Part shown: piece by piece, positions 35,312 through 64,000 of the stretch
How the letters are laid out: every line of letters begins with the position of its first letter
How positions within the stretch are numbered: position 1 is the first letter of the stretch
Assembly: GCF_045679555.1 (NCBI RefSeq)
Contig: NC_092093.1
Span: 68,083,240-68,147,239, forward strand
DNA from: Salvelinus alpinus
Lineage: Eukaryota; Chordata; Actinopteri; Salmoniformes; Salmonidae
Reading direction: 5' to 3'
DNA length: 64,000 bases
Notes under the pieces: model-generated
Databases searched by the model: none
What the model was told of the DNA's origin: nothing
Seen by the model: the letters and a program-made list of their open reading frames with translations, nothing else
Position numbers and translations under genes: made by a program

Positions 35312-36836
35312 CCTCTTCTCACACAAACTCAGAGCCAAAACCTTGCTGTAAGAGTGTTTCCCTTTTAAACAGTACTTTAGCGCCATCTGCTGCTTATTCA
35401 TATAGCTACACAAGATAGTCTATGTCTACTATAGACTTCATTATAATTTATTTATTATCATATTGGAATTTAAAATAACTTGTGCCAATGATGTTTCTCT
35501 CTATATGTCGATTTCAATGTTTGCTAAAAGTATTTGTAAGGGCGAGATCTGGCTACATATGGTCTAAATATTGTAATAAATAAATACATTGCTAAAATGT
35601 TACTGTTCTACTATTATTTTGTGAAACATTACCTCCTCTTCACTCTTTCCCCCGTCTCGACAGAATTGGCAATGCTGACACCACACACACACACACACAC
35701 ACACACACCTATATTCCTTTCCCTCTGAGTTTTATGGAGGCTAGTTACTGTTTAACGTCCCCACCCTACTTTCAGTTTGTTTAGTAAATCGATGTAATGA
35801 GAGCCTATGCCGGCGCCATCAAATGTGTCGCTCAATGAATTATAGGCCCATAGCTGTCCCTTCCAACCTTCCGTGTGTTGTTGCAGCTCCTCGCCCACGA
35901 CTCTCCCATTTCGTGCGGTGACACCGTGGGACAAGTGTCGCTTCAAAGCTGGTGGCTAGTTTACAGGTGGACTCACGTTCTGTTGAATTAATGTACATAG
36001 CTGACGGACAAAAAAAGGTAAGCGGTCTCCTTTGAAAATATAAAGAATGAACATGATGTTTGTAGCCTACATCGTATACAGTGACATTATCACAGCGATA
36101 ATAATTAACTTTGTTGAGTGTTCAAAAGTGAGACATCAGCTGCGTTCGTACCTTACCTTTTCGGTTCAGCTGTATTTGGGTCGTAGCGCTCCAACTAGAT
36201 ACATTGACTTGTCACGTGGTCCTGTGTTTGTCTAGTGGGGTGTTACCCCACCTGCACAGGATAGGACAGGACAGGTAGGCTAGATTATGGGAGTTACAGT
36301 ATGAGTGAGCTAGCTCTCAGGTAGCCTAGCCTATATCCCACAGACATAAAACAGAACCTTTCCATGAATTGCCTACTAAAAGAAATATAATTCATGTAGT
36401 TCATTCTGAGGAGGATAAACCTTTCCCCAAATAGAACAACTAAAGAGGGTGGTAGTTGGGCTACGCCATAGCTTACTTTACTTGTGTGAATTGTAAAACT
36501 GTGTGAAGTGAGAACTTCCTCATACAGTTCCATAAAACATTTGTTTGCGTATGGCTGTAGTCAAGCTCATTCTCAATGCATGTAGACCTACCTACCCATC
36601 AACTGTAGAGCTAGACCATGACTTCCTTATATTAGACCAATGTTTTTAAAGGATCATTTAATCAATTCAATGCCTTTGATATGAGACCATTGGACCTCAG
36701 TGAGAAGATGAAAGGATGACACCAGCTTGAAATAGTGAAAGTGTGATATTCAAGATATTCTGTTCAAAGTAATCCAAAAGTTGGAGTGCTGCAACTTTTG
36801 CTAATATCTAAATTGGATAATTAAGTAATAATGCAC
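35312..36836. other. gpr141 3' UTR and intergenic sequence
   Basis: A canonical AATAAA polyadenylation signal lies at 35575-35580, about 265 bp after the stop. A short CA microsatellite lies at 35683-35708. The rest shows no gene; a 64-codon minus-strand open stretch at 35752-35946 has no family resemblance. Confidence 0.55.
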
Positions 36837-37101
36837 GAGGGGGTGTGGTATATGGCCAATATACCACGGCTAATGGCTGTTCTTAAGCACGACGCAACAT
36901 GGGGTGCCTGGATACAGCCCTTAGCCATGGTATATTGGCCATATACCACACCCCCTCATTCCTTATTGATATTATAAACTGGTTACCAACGTAATTGGAG
37001 CAGTGTGGATAAATGTTTTGTCATACCCGTGGTATATGGTCTGATATACTACGGCTGTCAGCCAATCAGCATTCAGGACTCGAACCACCCAGTTTATAAT
37101 G
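36837..37101. mobile_element. Salmonid palindromic MITE, near complete
   Basis: GGGGGTGTGGTATATGGCCA near 36840 pairs with TGGCCATATACCACACCCCC near 36935, forming a large hairpin. The remainder runs to CCACCCAGTTTATAAT at 37101. It is related to the copies at 15226 and 34495. Confidence 0.8.
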
Positions 37102-37809
<708 letters not shown>

Positions 37810-37865
37810 CTCCTTTCTCTCTCTCTCTCGCTGTATGTATGCACTTGGTAGTGGATTAGTGAAAT

Positions 37866-38120
37866 AAATGTAGGATCTTAATTTGAGCCAGTTTGCAACA
37901 GCAGAAAAATTATCCTGCAGCAACAGGAAATTTGAATTAATGGACATTTTTTTGTAGGGGTTGATTATTTTTTTTGTCAGGGCAAATCAATTCTGAAATG
38001 TCAAAGTGGAATTACAAACTTTAGAAGCCGTTTTAAAAATCAAATATGCTATTTTGCATTTTCTGCTGTGCAAGAAAATTCTCAGTAATTAAATGTTGAT
38101 CAAATTAAGATCCTACATTT
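37866..38120. mobile_element. MITE with 20-bp inverted ends
   Basis: AAATGTAGGATCTTAATTTG at the left is the reverse complement of CAAATTAAGATCCTACATTT at the right. The 255-bp interior is non-coding and AT-rich. Confidence 0.88.
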
Positions 38121-38769
38121 GTATGTGCCATTAGGAGACATTTACCACAGTTAGATTAACTGCTCTTGGTATACTGTATATCCCCACACCCTCCTTCCTA
38201 CCGTCATGATTATTGCCCTAATCATAAACGGAATGATGCAGGCCATTCAATTATGTTAGATTCATTATATTACCTCAATCAGATTGCATTCAATCTCTAA
38301 CAGAGGTATTTAGTGCAGTGAAACTATGTGAATAGTGGGAGTAGAGGGTCAACCATGTCTTCTTTATGATCAGCAATACAAAATGATAGAGGGAAGTTGA
38401 TGGGAGTCAATGGGAGTCAATGGGTGGTATCAGTGATGTTTTTTGTAGATTAGATGCTGTTGTATTGCTCTGTCTTTGATTAGATTAGGCAGGCTATGGA
38501 GGCCACAGAATACTGGCCACAAACACACACACCTAATGACATCGTCACCACCCTGTCAAACTTGCCAATATGTCTCACAAACAGAGAATATCTATCTCTA
38601 CCCTATCTCTCCAACCCTGTGATAAGTGAGGGAAATAAGGACAGATAAAAGAAAGAGATAAGTAATGTGTAACTAGGTGAGATGCCTTCGTCAAGGCCCA
38701 CCCACTTTCGTTGTAGGTGACCAATCAAATGGCAGGGACCATAGGTTACTTTCTGCACTCCGAAAGGTG

Positions 38770-38900
38770 GAAGAACTGTATGTGACAGAAGAAGAAGAAG
38801 GTGAAGAAGAAGGTTAAGAAGAAGAAGAAAGTGAAGAAGAGGAAGAAGGTTAAGAAGAAGAAGAAGAAAGTGAAGAAGAAGAAGGTTAAGAAGAAGAAGA
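38770..38900. repeat. (GAA)n-rich purine tract upstream of hnf4
   Basis: A polypurine stretch of GAAGAAGAAG units with GTTAAG and GTGAAG interruptions begins about 270 bp before the hnf4 start codon and grades into GA-rich sequence up to 39030. It sits where the 5' UTR or proximal promoter should be. Confidence 0.9.
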
Positions 38901-39039
38901 AATAGACAGAAAGTGATAGTGAAAGAAATTGGAAGAAATAAACAGAGACAGAGAGAAAGACGGGAAGAGAAAAAGAGACAGAGGGAGAAGAGCCAGTAAA
39001 AGGAGAGAGAGACAGTGACAGAGGGAAAGAAAGCGAGGG

Positions 39040-55549
<16,510 letters not shown>

Positions 55550-56563
55550 GTGTACAGCACCCGGCCCCACCACCGAATAACCAAACAAACAAAACATACT
55601 GTTTGTCCACCATGAATGCAGCCAAAAAAATAGCAGAAAGCCTTTTCTATGGTCCAAATCGAATTTGAGATCTACACCTGTAACTTGTAAATGAAAAAAC
55701 TTGAATTTGGATCTCAAGTTTGCATTCTGCCCTATGTTTGTAAATGTGTAAAATGTTCAATGTTTCCTCCCCTATTCAGTGCCATAGGTTTTCACTCCAG
55801 TTCGGTAGTCTTGAAGTTGAATAATCTGTGTAAATTGTAGCATCTTTATAAATCATTAGATTATTCCTAAACTCAGAGCCTCTCTTATTGTGGTGTAATT
55901 GTGAGTGTATTTGAGCTTTCTGTAGGCTCATCGTTGAATATGGAGCAAGAGATTTGCTAATCAGCATGTACTTTATGTACAGTATGTGTAACTCAAAGTG
56001 CACTTATTAGTAGTGGACTGTGTCTGGAACACATAATTGTCTGTTAATATTAATGTTCACGTGTTGCTATGTTGCTTGTGGTGTGGTGCTTTACAAATAC
56101 ACAAACTGGAGTATACTGTATTTGTCAAAAATATAATTAACCGTACATTTAGTTCCTAATCAACTTTTCAGTGTCTTTCAGTCTTTTGAGATTACTGTTA
56201 TAATATGAAATTATATAAAAAAAATCAAATTTGGTGTAAATTCAATTGTTTGTATGTCAGAACTATTATATTGACCTTCTAAACTGTCAAATAGTGTATA
56301 CAAATTAGACAATGTAAGCTATATTTTGTAACTGTATATTCTGATAAAAACAGAACACTATTTTCAATGAATTGTAACCTAAGCTATACGCTGCATTTTC
56401 TACGCTCTTACATGAACATGGACAAGTTATGATAAAATGCACACACGGCTTGATCCATTGTGCCACAACGGGGAAAATAAGGGGAAAGGGCGCCCCCATA
56501 TGGTTTAAATAGAAATAACAATTCAGAATAACAATTACATTTATTCGCCAAGAGCATTTATAC
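55550..56563. other. hnf4 3' UTR and intergenic sequence
   Basis: Sequence after the hnf4 stop (TGA 55547-55549). It is AT-rich with no further coding exon. I did not identify a canonical AATAAA with confidence, so the transcript end is undefined. Confidence 0.55.
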
Positions 56564-56721
56564 CACAGGAGGCAGCTGAGGGGAGGACGGCTCATAATAA
56601 TGTCCGGAACGGAACAAATGGAAGACATGTGTTTGATGTATTTGATACCATTCCACCAATTCCGCTCCAGACATTACCACGAGCCTGTCCTCCCCAATTA
56701 AGGTGCCACCAACCTCCTGTG
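56564..56721. mobile_element. Short salmonid MITE with CACAGGAGG ends
   Basis: It starts CACAGGAGGCAGC and ends CCTCCTGTG. Internally GATACCATTCCACC mirrors a TTTGATGTATTTG block. It is related to the MITE at 17015-17338. Confidence 0.8.
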
Positions 56722-56934
56722 ATTTACACATATTCAGAATGTTACTTGACGATATGGTGCTGCTAGTGATAGACAACATTTAGAGACAGAATACAGAGGA
56801 ATTCACACAGTTTACATACATTATATACAAAATAGATAAAGTGAACATAGAACTGTAAGAGTATGAGTGAATTTATAGTATATTTTTACATATGCTCCAT
56901 AGCCTTTCACCTGACTGCTCCTATCACTGTTCTG

Positions 56935-59900
56935 TGGTGTGCATCCATGGCTGTATTGGTCTGGGTTATGAGGTGTGTGTTTATGGCTGTATTGGTCTGG
57001 GTTATGAGGTGTGTGTTTATGGCTGTATTGGTCTGGGTTATGAGGTGTGTGTTTTACTGGCTGTATTGGTCTGGGTTATGAGGTGTGCATCCATGGCAGT
57101 ATTGGTCTGGGTTATGAGGTGTGCATCCATGGCAGTATTGGTCTGGGTTATGAGGTGTGCATCCATGGCTGTATAGGTCTGGGTTATGAGGTGTGTGTTT
57201 ATGGCTGTATTGGTCTGGGTTATGAGGTGTGTGTTTATGGCTGTATTGGTCTGGGTTATGAGGTGTGCATCCATGGCTGTATTGGTCTGGGTTATGAGGT
57301 GTGTGTTTATGGCTGTATTGGTCTGGGATATGAGGTGTGTGTTTATGGCTGTATTGGTCTGGGTTATGAGGTGTGTGTTTATGGCTCTATTGGTCTGGGT
57401 TATGAGGTGTGTGTTTATGGCTGTATTGGTCTGGGTTATGAGGTGTGTGTTTATGGCTGTATTGGTCTGGGTTATGAGGTGTGCATCCATGGCTGTATTG
57501 GTCTGGGATATGAGGTGTGTGTTTATGGCTGTATTGGTCTGGGTTATGAGGTGTGTGTTTATGGCTGTATTGGTCTGGGTTATGAGGTGTGTGTTTATGG
57601 CTGTATTGGTCTGGGTTATGAGGTGTGTGTTTATGGCTGTATTGGTCTGGGATATGAGGTGTGCATCCATGGCTGTATTGGTCTGGAATATGAGGTGTGT
57701 GTTTATGGCTGTATTGGTCTGGGATATGAGGTGTGTGTTTATGGCTGTATTGGTCTGGGTTATGAGGTGTGCATCCATGGCTGTATTGGTCTGGGATATG
57801 AGGTGTGTGTTTATGGCTGTATTGGTCTGGGATATGAGGTGTGCATCCATGGCTGTATTGGTCTGGGATATGAGGTGTGTGTTTATGGCTGTATTGGTCT
57901 GGGTTATGAGGTGTGTGTTTATGGCTGTATTGGTCTGGGTTATGAGGTGTGTGTTTATGGCTGTATTGGTCTGGGATATGATGTGTGTGTTTATGGCTGT
58001 ATTGGTCTGGGTTATGATGTGTGCATCCATGGCTGTATTGGTCTGGGATATGAGGTGTGTGTTTATGGCTGTATTGGTCTGGGTTATGATGTGTGCATCC
58101 ATGGCTGTATTGGTCTGGGATATGAGGTGTGTGTTTATGGCTGTATTGGTCTGGGATATGAGGTGTGCATCCATGGCTGTATTGGTCTGGGTTATGAGGT
58201 GTGTGTTTATGGCTGTATTGGTCTGGGATATGAGGTGTGTGTTTATGGCTGTATTGGTCTGGGATATGATGTGTGTGTTTATGGCTGTATTGGTCTGGGT
58301 TATGATGTGTGCATCCATGGCTGTATTGGTCTGGGATATGAGGTGTGTGTTTATGGCTGTATTGGTCTGGGTTATGAGGTGTGCATCCATGGCTGTATTG
58401 GTCTGGGATATGAGGTGTGTGTTTATGGCTGTATTGGTCTGGGATATGAGGTGTGTGTTTATGGCTGTATTGGTCTGGGTTATGAGGTGTGCATCCATGG
58501 CTGTATAGGTCTGGGATATGAGGTGTGTGTTTATGGCTGAATTGGTCTGGGTTATGAGGTGTGTGTTTATGGCTGTATTGGTCTGGGATATGAGGTGTGT
58601 GTTTATGGCTCTATTGGTCTGGGATATGAGGTGTGCATCCATGGCTGTATAGGTCTGGGTTATGAGGTGTGTGTTTATGGCTGTATTGGTCTGGGTTATG
58701 AGGTGTGTGTTTATGGCTGTATTGGTCTGGGATATGAGGTGTGTGTTTATGGCTGTATTGGTCTGGGTTATGAGGTGTGTGTTTATGGCTGTATTGGTCT
58801 GGGTTATGAGGTGTGTGTTTATGGCTGTATTGGTCTGGGATATGAGGTGTGTGTTTATGGCTGTATTGGTCTGGGATATGAGGTGTGCATCCATGGCTGT
58901 ATTGGTCTGGGTTATGAGGTGTGTGTTTATGGCTGTATTGGTCTGGGTTATGAGGTGTGTGTTTATGGCTGTATTGGTCTGGGATATTAGGTGTGTGTTT
59001 ATGGCTGTATTGGTCTGGGATATGAGGTGTGTGTTTATGGCTGTATTGGTCTGGGATATGAGGTGTGTGTTTATGGCTGTATTGGTCTGGGATATTAGGT
59101 GTGTGTTTATGGCTGTATTGGTCTGGGTTATGATGTGTACATCCATGGCTGTATTGGTCTGGGTTATGAGGTGTGCATCCATGGCTGTATTGGTCTGGGA
59201 TATGAGGTGTGTGTTTATGGCTGTATTGGTCTGGGATATGATGTGTACATCCATGGCTGTATTGGTCTGGGTTATGAGGTGTGCATCCATGGCTGTATTG
59301 GTCTGGGATATGAGGTGTGTGTTTATGGCTGTATTGGTCTGGGTTATGAGGTGTGTGTTTATGGCTGTATTGGTCTGGGTTATGAGGTGTGTGTTTATGG
59401 CTGTATTGGTCTGGGATATTAGGTGTGTGTTTATGGCTGTATTGGTCTGGGATATGAGGTGTGTGTTTATGGCTGTATTGGTCTGGGATATGAGGTGTGT
59501 GTTTATGGCTGTATTGGTCTGGGATATTAGGTGTGTGTTTATGGCTGTATTGGTCTGGGTTATGAGGTGTGTTTATGGCTGTATTGGTCTGGGTTATGAG
59601 GTGTGTGTTTATGGCTGTATTGGTCTGGGTTATGAGGTGTGCATCCATGGCTGTATTGGTCTGGGATATGAGGTGTGTGTTTATGGCTGTATTGGTCTGG
59701 GTTATGAGGTGTGCATCCATGGCTGTATTGGTCTGGGTTATGAGGTGTGCGTTTATGGCTGTATTGGTCTGGGATATGAGGTGTGTGTTTATGGCTGTAT
59801 TGGTCTGGGTTATGAGGTGTGTGTTTATGGCTGTATTGGTCTGGGATATGAGGTGTGTGTTTATGGCTCTATTGGTCTGGGTTATGAGGTGTGTGTTTAT

Positions 59901-62900
59901 GGCTGTATTGGTCTGGGTTATGAGGTGTGTGTTTATGGCTGTATTGGTCTGGGTTATGAGGTGTGTGTTTATGGCTGTATTGGTCTGGGTTATGAGGTGT
60001 GCATCCATGGCTGTATTGGTCTGGGTTATGAGGTGTGTGTTTATGGCTGTATTGGTCTTGGATATGAGGTGTGTGTTTATGGCTGTATTGGTCTGGGATA
60101 TTAGGTGTGCATCCATGGCTGTATTGGTCTGGGTTATGAGGTGTGTGTTTATGGCTGTATTGGTCTGGGATATGAGGTGTGTGTTTATGGCTCTATTGGT
60201 CTGGGTTATGAGGTGTGCATCCATGGCTGTATTGGTCTGGGATATGAGGTGTGTGTTTATGGCTGTATTGGTCTGGGTTATGAGGTGTGTGTTTATGGCT
60301 GTATTGGTCTTGGATATGAGGTGTGTGTTTATGGCTGTATTGGTCTGGGATATGATGTGTACATCCATGGCTGTATTGGTCTGGGTTATGAGGTGTGCAT
60401 CCATGGCTGTATTGGTCTGGGATATGAGGTGTGTGTTTATGGCTGTATTGGTCTGGGTTATGAGGTGTGTGTTTATGGCTGTATTGGTCTGGGTTATGAG
60501 GTGTGTGTTTATGGCTGTATTGGTCTGGGATATTAGGTGTGTGTTTATGGCTGTATTGGTCTGGGATATGAGGTGTGTGTTTATGGCTGTATTGGTCTGG
60601 GATATGAGGTGTGTGTTTATGGCTGTATTGGTCTGGGATATTAGGTGTGTGTTTATGGCTGTATTGGTCTGGGTTATGAGGTGTGTGTTTATGGCTGTAT
60701 TGGTCTGGGTTATGAGGTGTGTGTTTATGGCTGTATTGGTCTGGGTTATGAGGTGTGCATCCATGGCTGTATTGGTCTGGGATATGAGGTGTGTGTTTAT
60801 GGCTGTATTGGTCTGGGTTATGAGGTGTGCATCCATGGCTGTATTGGTCTGGGTTATGAGGTGTGCGTTTATGGCTGTATTGGTCTGGGATATGAGGTGT
60901 GTGTTTATGGCTGTATTGGTCTGGGTTATGAGGTGTGTGTTTATGGCTGTATTGGTCTGGGATATGAGGTGTGTGTTTATGGCTCTATTGGTCTGGGTTA
61001 TGAGGTGTGTGTTTATGGCTGTATTGGTCTGGGTTATGAGGTGTGTGTTTATGGCTGTATTGGTCTGGGTTATGAGGTGTGTGTTTATGGCTGTATTGGT
61101 CTGGGTTATGAGGTGTGCATCCATGGCTGTATTGGTCTGGGTTATGAGGTGTGTGTTTATGGCTGTATTGGTCTTGGATATGAGGTGTGTGTTTATGGCT
61201 GTATTGGTCTGGGATATTAGGTGTGCATCCATGGCTGTATTGGTCTGGGTTATGAGGTGTGTGTTTATGGCTGTATTGGTCTGGGATATGAGGTGTGTGT
61301 TTATGGCTCTATTGGTCTGGGTTATGAGGTGTGCATCCATGGCTGTATTGGTCTGGGATATGAGGTGTGTGTTTATGGCTGTATTGGTCTGGGTTATGAG
61401 GTGTGTGTTTATGGCTGTATTGGTCTTGGATATGAGGTGTGTGTTTATGGCTGTATTGGTCTGGGTTATGAGGTGTGTGTTTATTGCTGTATTGGTCTGG
61501 GATATTAGGTGTGTGTTTATGGCTGTATTGGTCTGGGATATGAGGTGTGTGTTTATGGCTGTATTGGTCTGGGTTATGAGGTGTGTGTTTATGGCTGTAT
61601 TGGTCTGGGATATGAGGTGTGTGTTTATGGCTGTATTGGTCTGGGATATGAGGTGTGCATCCATGGCTGTATTGGTCTGGGTTATGAGGTGTGTGTTTAT
61701 GGCTGTATTGGTCTGGGATATTAGGTGTGTGTTTATGGCTGTATTGGTCTGGGATATGAGGTGTGTGTTTATGGCTGTATTGGTCTGGGTTATGAGGTGT
61801 GCATCCATGGCTGTATTGGTCTGGGATATGAGGTGTGTGTTTATGGCTGTATTGGTCTGGGTTATGAGGTGTGCATCCATGGCTGTATTGGTCTGGGTTA
61901 TGAGGTGTGTGTTTATGGCTGTATTGGTCTGGGTTATGAGGTGTGTGTTTATGGCTGTATTGGTCTGGGATATGAGGTGTGCATCCATGGCTGTATTGGT
62001 CTGGGTTATGAGGTGTGTGTTTATGGCTGTATTGGTCTGGGATATGAGGTGTGTGTTTATGGCTGTATTGGTCTGGGTTATGAGGTGTGCATCCATGGCT
62101 GTATTGGTCTGGGATATGAGGTGTGTGTTTATGGCTGTATTGGTCTGGGATATGAGGTGTGCATCCATGGCTGTATTGGTCTGGGATATGAGGTGTGTGT
62201 TTATGGCTGTATTGGTCTGGGTTATGAGGTGTGTGTTTATGGCTGTATTGGTCTGGGTTATGAGGTGTGCATCCATGGCTGTATTGGTCTGGGATATGAG
62301 GTGTGTGTTTATGGCTGTATTGGTCTGGGTTATGAGGTGTGTGTTTATGGCTGTATTGGTCTGGGTTATGAGGTGTGTGTTTATGGCTGTATTGGTCTGG
62401 GATATTAGGTGTGTGTTTATGGCTGTATTGGTCTGGGATATGAGGTGTGTGTTTATGGCTGTATTGGTCTGGGATATGAGGTGTGTGTTTATGGCTGTAT
62501 TGGTCTGGGATATTAGGTGTGTGTTTATGGCTGTATTGGTCTGGGTTATGAGGTGTGTTTATGGCTGTATTGGTCTGGGTTATGAGGTGTGTGTTTATGG
62601 CTGTATTGGTCTGGGTTATGAGGTGTGCATCCATGGCTGTATTGGTCTGGGATATGAGGTGTGTGTTTATGGCTGTATTGGTCTGGGTTATGAGGTGTGC
62701 ATCCATGGCTGTATTGGTCTGGGTTATGAGGTGTGCGTTTATGGCTGTATTGGTCTGGGATATGAGGTGTGTGTTTATGGCTGTATTGGTCTGGGTTATG
62801 AGGTGTGTGTTTATGGCTGTATTGGTCTGGGATATGAGGTGTGTGTTTATGGCTCTATTGGTCTGGGTTATGAGGTGTGTGTTTATGGCTGTATTGGTCT

Positions 62901-64000
62901 GGGTTATGAGGTGTGTGTTTATGGCTGTATTGGTCTGGGTTATGAGGTGTGTGTTTATGGCTGTATTGGTCTGGGTTATGAGGTGTGCATCCATGGCTGT
63001 ATTGGTCTGGGTTATGAGGTGTGTGTTTATGGCTGTATTGGTCTTGGATATGAGGTGTGTGTTTATGGCTGTATTGGTCTGGGATATTAGGTGTGCATCC
63101 ATGGCTGTATTGGTCTGGGTTATGAGGTGTGTGTTTATGGCTGTATTGGTCTGGGATATGAGGTGTGTGTTTATGGCTCTATTGGTCTGGGTTATGAGGT
63201 GTGCATCCATGGCTGTATTGGTCTGGGATATGAGGTGTGTGTTTATGGCTGTATTGGTCTGGGTTATGAGGTGTGTGTTTATGGCTGTATTGGTCTTGGA
63301 TATGAGGTGTGTGTTTATGGCTGTATTGGTCTGGGATATGATGTGTACATCCATGGCTGTATTGGTCTGGGTTATGAGGTGTGCATCCATGGCTGTATTG
63401 GTCTGGGATATGAGGTGTGTGTTTATGGCTGTATTGGTCTGGGTTATGAGGTGTGTGTTTATGGCTGTATTGGTCTGGGTTATGAGGTGTGTGTTTATGG
63501 CTGTATTGGTCTGGGATATTAGGTGTGTGTTTATGGCTGTATTGGTCTGGGATATGAGGTGTGTGTTTATGGCTGTATTGGTCTGGGATATGAGGTGTGT
63601 GTTTATGGCTGTATTGGTCTGGGATATTAGGTGTGTGTTTATGGCTGTATTGGTCTGGGTTATGAGGTGTGTGTTTATGGCTGTATTGGTCTGGGTTATG
63701 AGGTGTGTGTTTATGGCTGTATTGGTCTGGGTTATGAGGTGTGCATCCATGGCTGTATTGGTCTGGGATATGAGGTGTGTGTTTATGGCTGTATTGGTCT
63801 GGGTTATGAGGTGTGCATCCATGGCTGTATTGGTCTGGGTTATGAGGTGTGCGTTTATGGCTGTATTGGTCTGGGATATGAGGTGTGTGTTTATGGCTGT
63901 ATTGGTCTGGGTTATGAGGTGTGTGTTTATGGCTGTATTGGTCTGGGATATGAGGTGTGTGTTTATGGCTCTATTGGTCTGGGTTATGAGGTGTGTGTTT
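56935..64000. repeat. 36-bp minisatellite, about 196 units, continuing past the window
   Basis: The unit is GGCTGTATTGGTCTGGGTTA followed by TGAGGTGTGTGTTTAT. Main variants are GTGTGTTTAT or GTGCATCCAT at one end, and GGGTTATGAG or GGGATATGAG in the middle. Rarer variants are TATTAGG, GATGTGTAC, GGCTCTATTGG, GTGCGTTT and TCTTGG. Because 36 is a multiple of three, several frames on both strands stay open for hundreds of codons. No unique flank is seen at the right end. Confidence 0.97.

Noticed and set aside
35752-35946. 64-codon minus-strand open stretch
   Set aside because: No resemblance to a known protein. Moderately GC-rich sequence makes such a stretch likely by chance.
57038-63822. Minus- and plus-strand open frames of 750-1221 codons
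   Set aside because: They are products of a stop-free 36-bp tandem unit; there is no start context, no unique domain and no splice-linked exon. Several frames are open at once.

Overview
The window is vertebrate nuclear DNA from a salmonid fish. The genes have short exons with GT-AG introns. The transposons carry the terminal repeats of the salmonid Tc1 family to which Sleeping Beauty belongs, and tRNA-derived SINEs, palindromic MITEs and very long CA/TG microsatellites typical of salmonids are common. Genus and species cannot be read from the sequence alone. There is one assembly gap of 100 N (46401-46500).

Layout. (1) 1-2071, minus strand: first coding exon of relch (LisH domain), running off the left edge. 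(2) 2072-3124: shared divergent promoter and 5' leader. (3) 3125-17514, plus strand: pign, complete, rebuilt here as 28 coding exons and 933 codons whose phases agree at every junction. (4) 17515-30989: a gene-free tract of nested transposons. (5) 31025-35311, plus: a two-exon orphan GPCR closely resembling GPR141 (298 codons). (6) 35312-39039: intergenic, with MITEs and microsatellites. (7) 39040-55549, plus: an HNF4-family nuclear receptor, ten coding exons and 453 codons, probably hnf4b (hnf4g is the alternative). Its introns hold a LINE invaded by three Tc1 elements and a hAT-like element with an 8-bp target duplication. (8) About 56935 to the right edge: more than 7 kb of a 36-bp minisatellite with nested higher-order duplications.

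The four genes belong to no obvious common pathway. RELCH acts in endosomal cholesterol transport, PIGN in GPI-anchor synthesis in the ER, the GPR141-like protein is an orphan receptor, and HNF4 is a transcription factor. Only relch and pign are likely to be co-regulated, through the divergent promoter.

The most unusual signal is that four separate tandem arrays in three neighbouring genes each begin or end exactly on an exon-intron boundary and copy the splice site in every unit. They are 21 copies of a pign 3' splice site (6770-7460), about 78 copies of a pign 5' splice site (11880-15032), roughly 130 copies of the gpr141 5' splice site (31385-34480), and 8 copies of the hnf4 exon-9 end plus donor (54729-55247). 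In the three arrays whose reading frame I followed, use of a wrong copy leads quickly to a stop codon. I know of no description of such a cluster, but I could not search for one.
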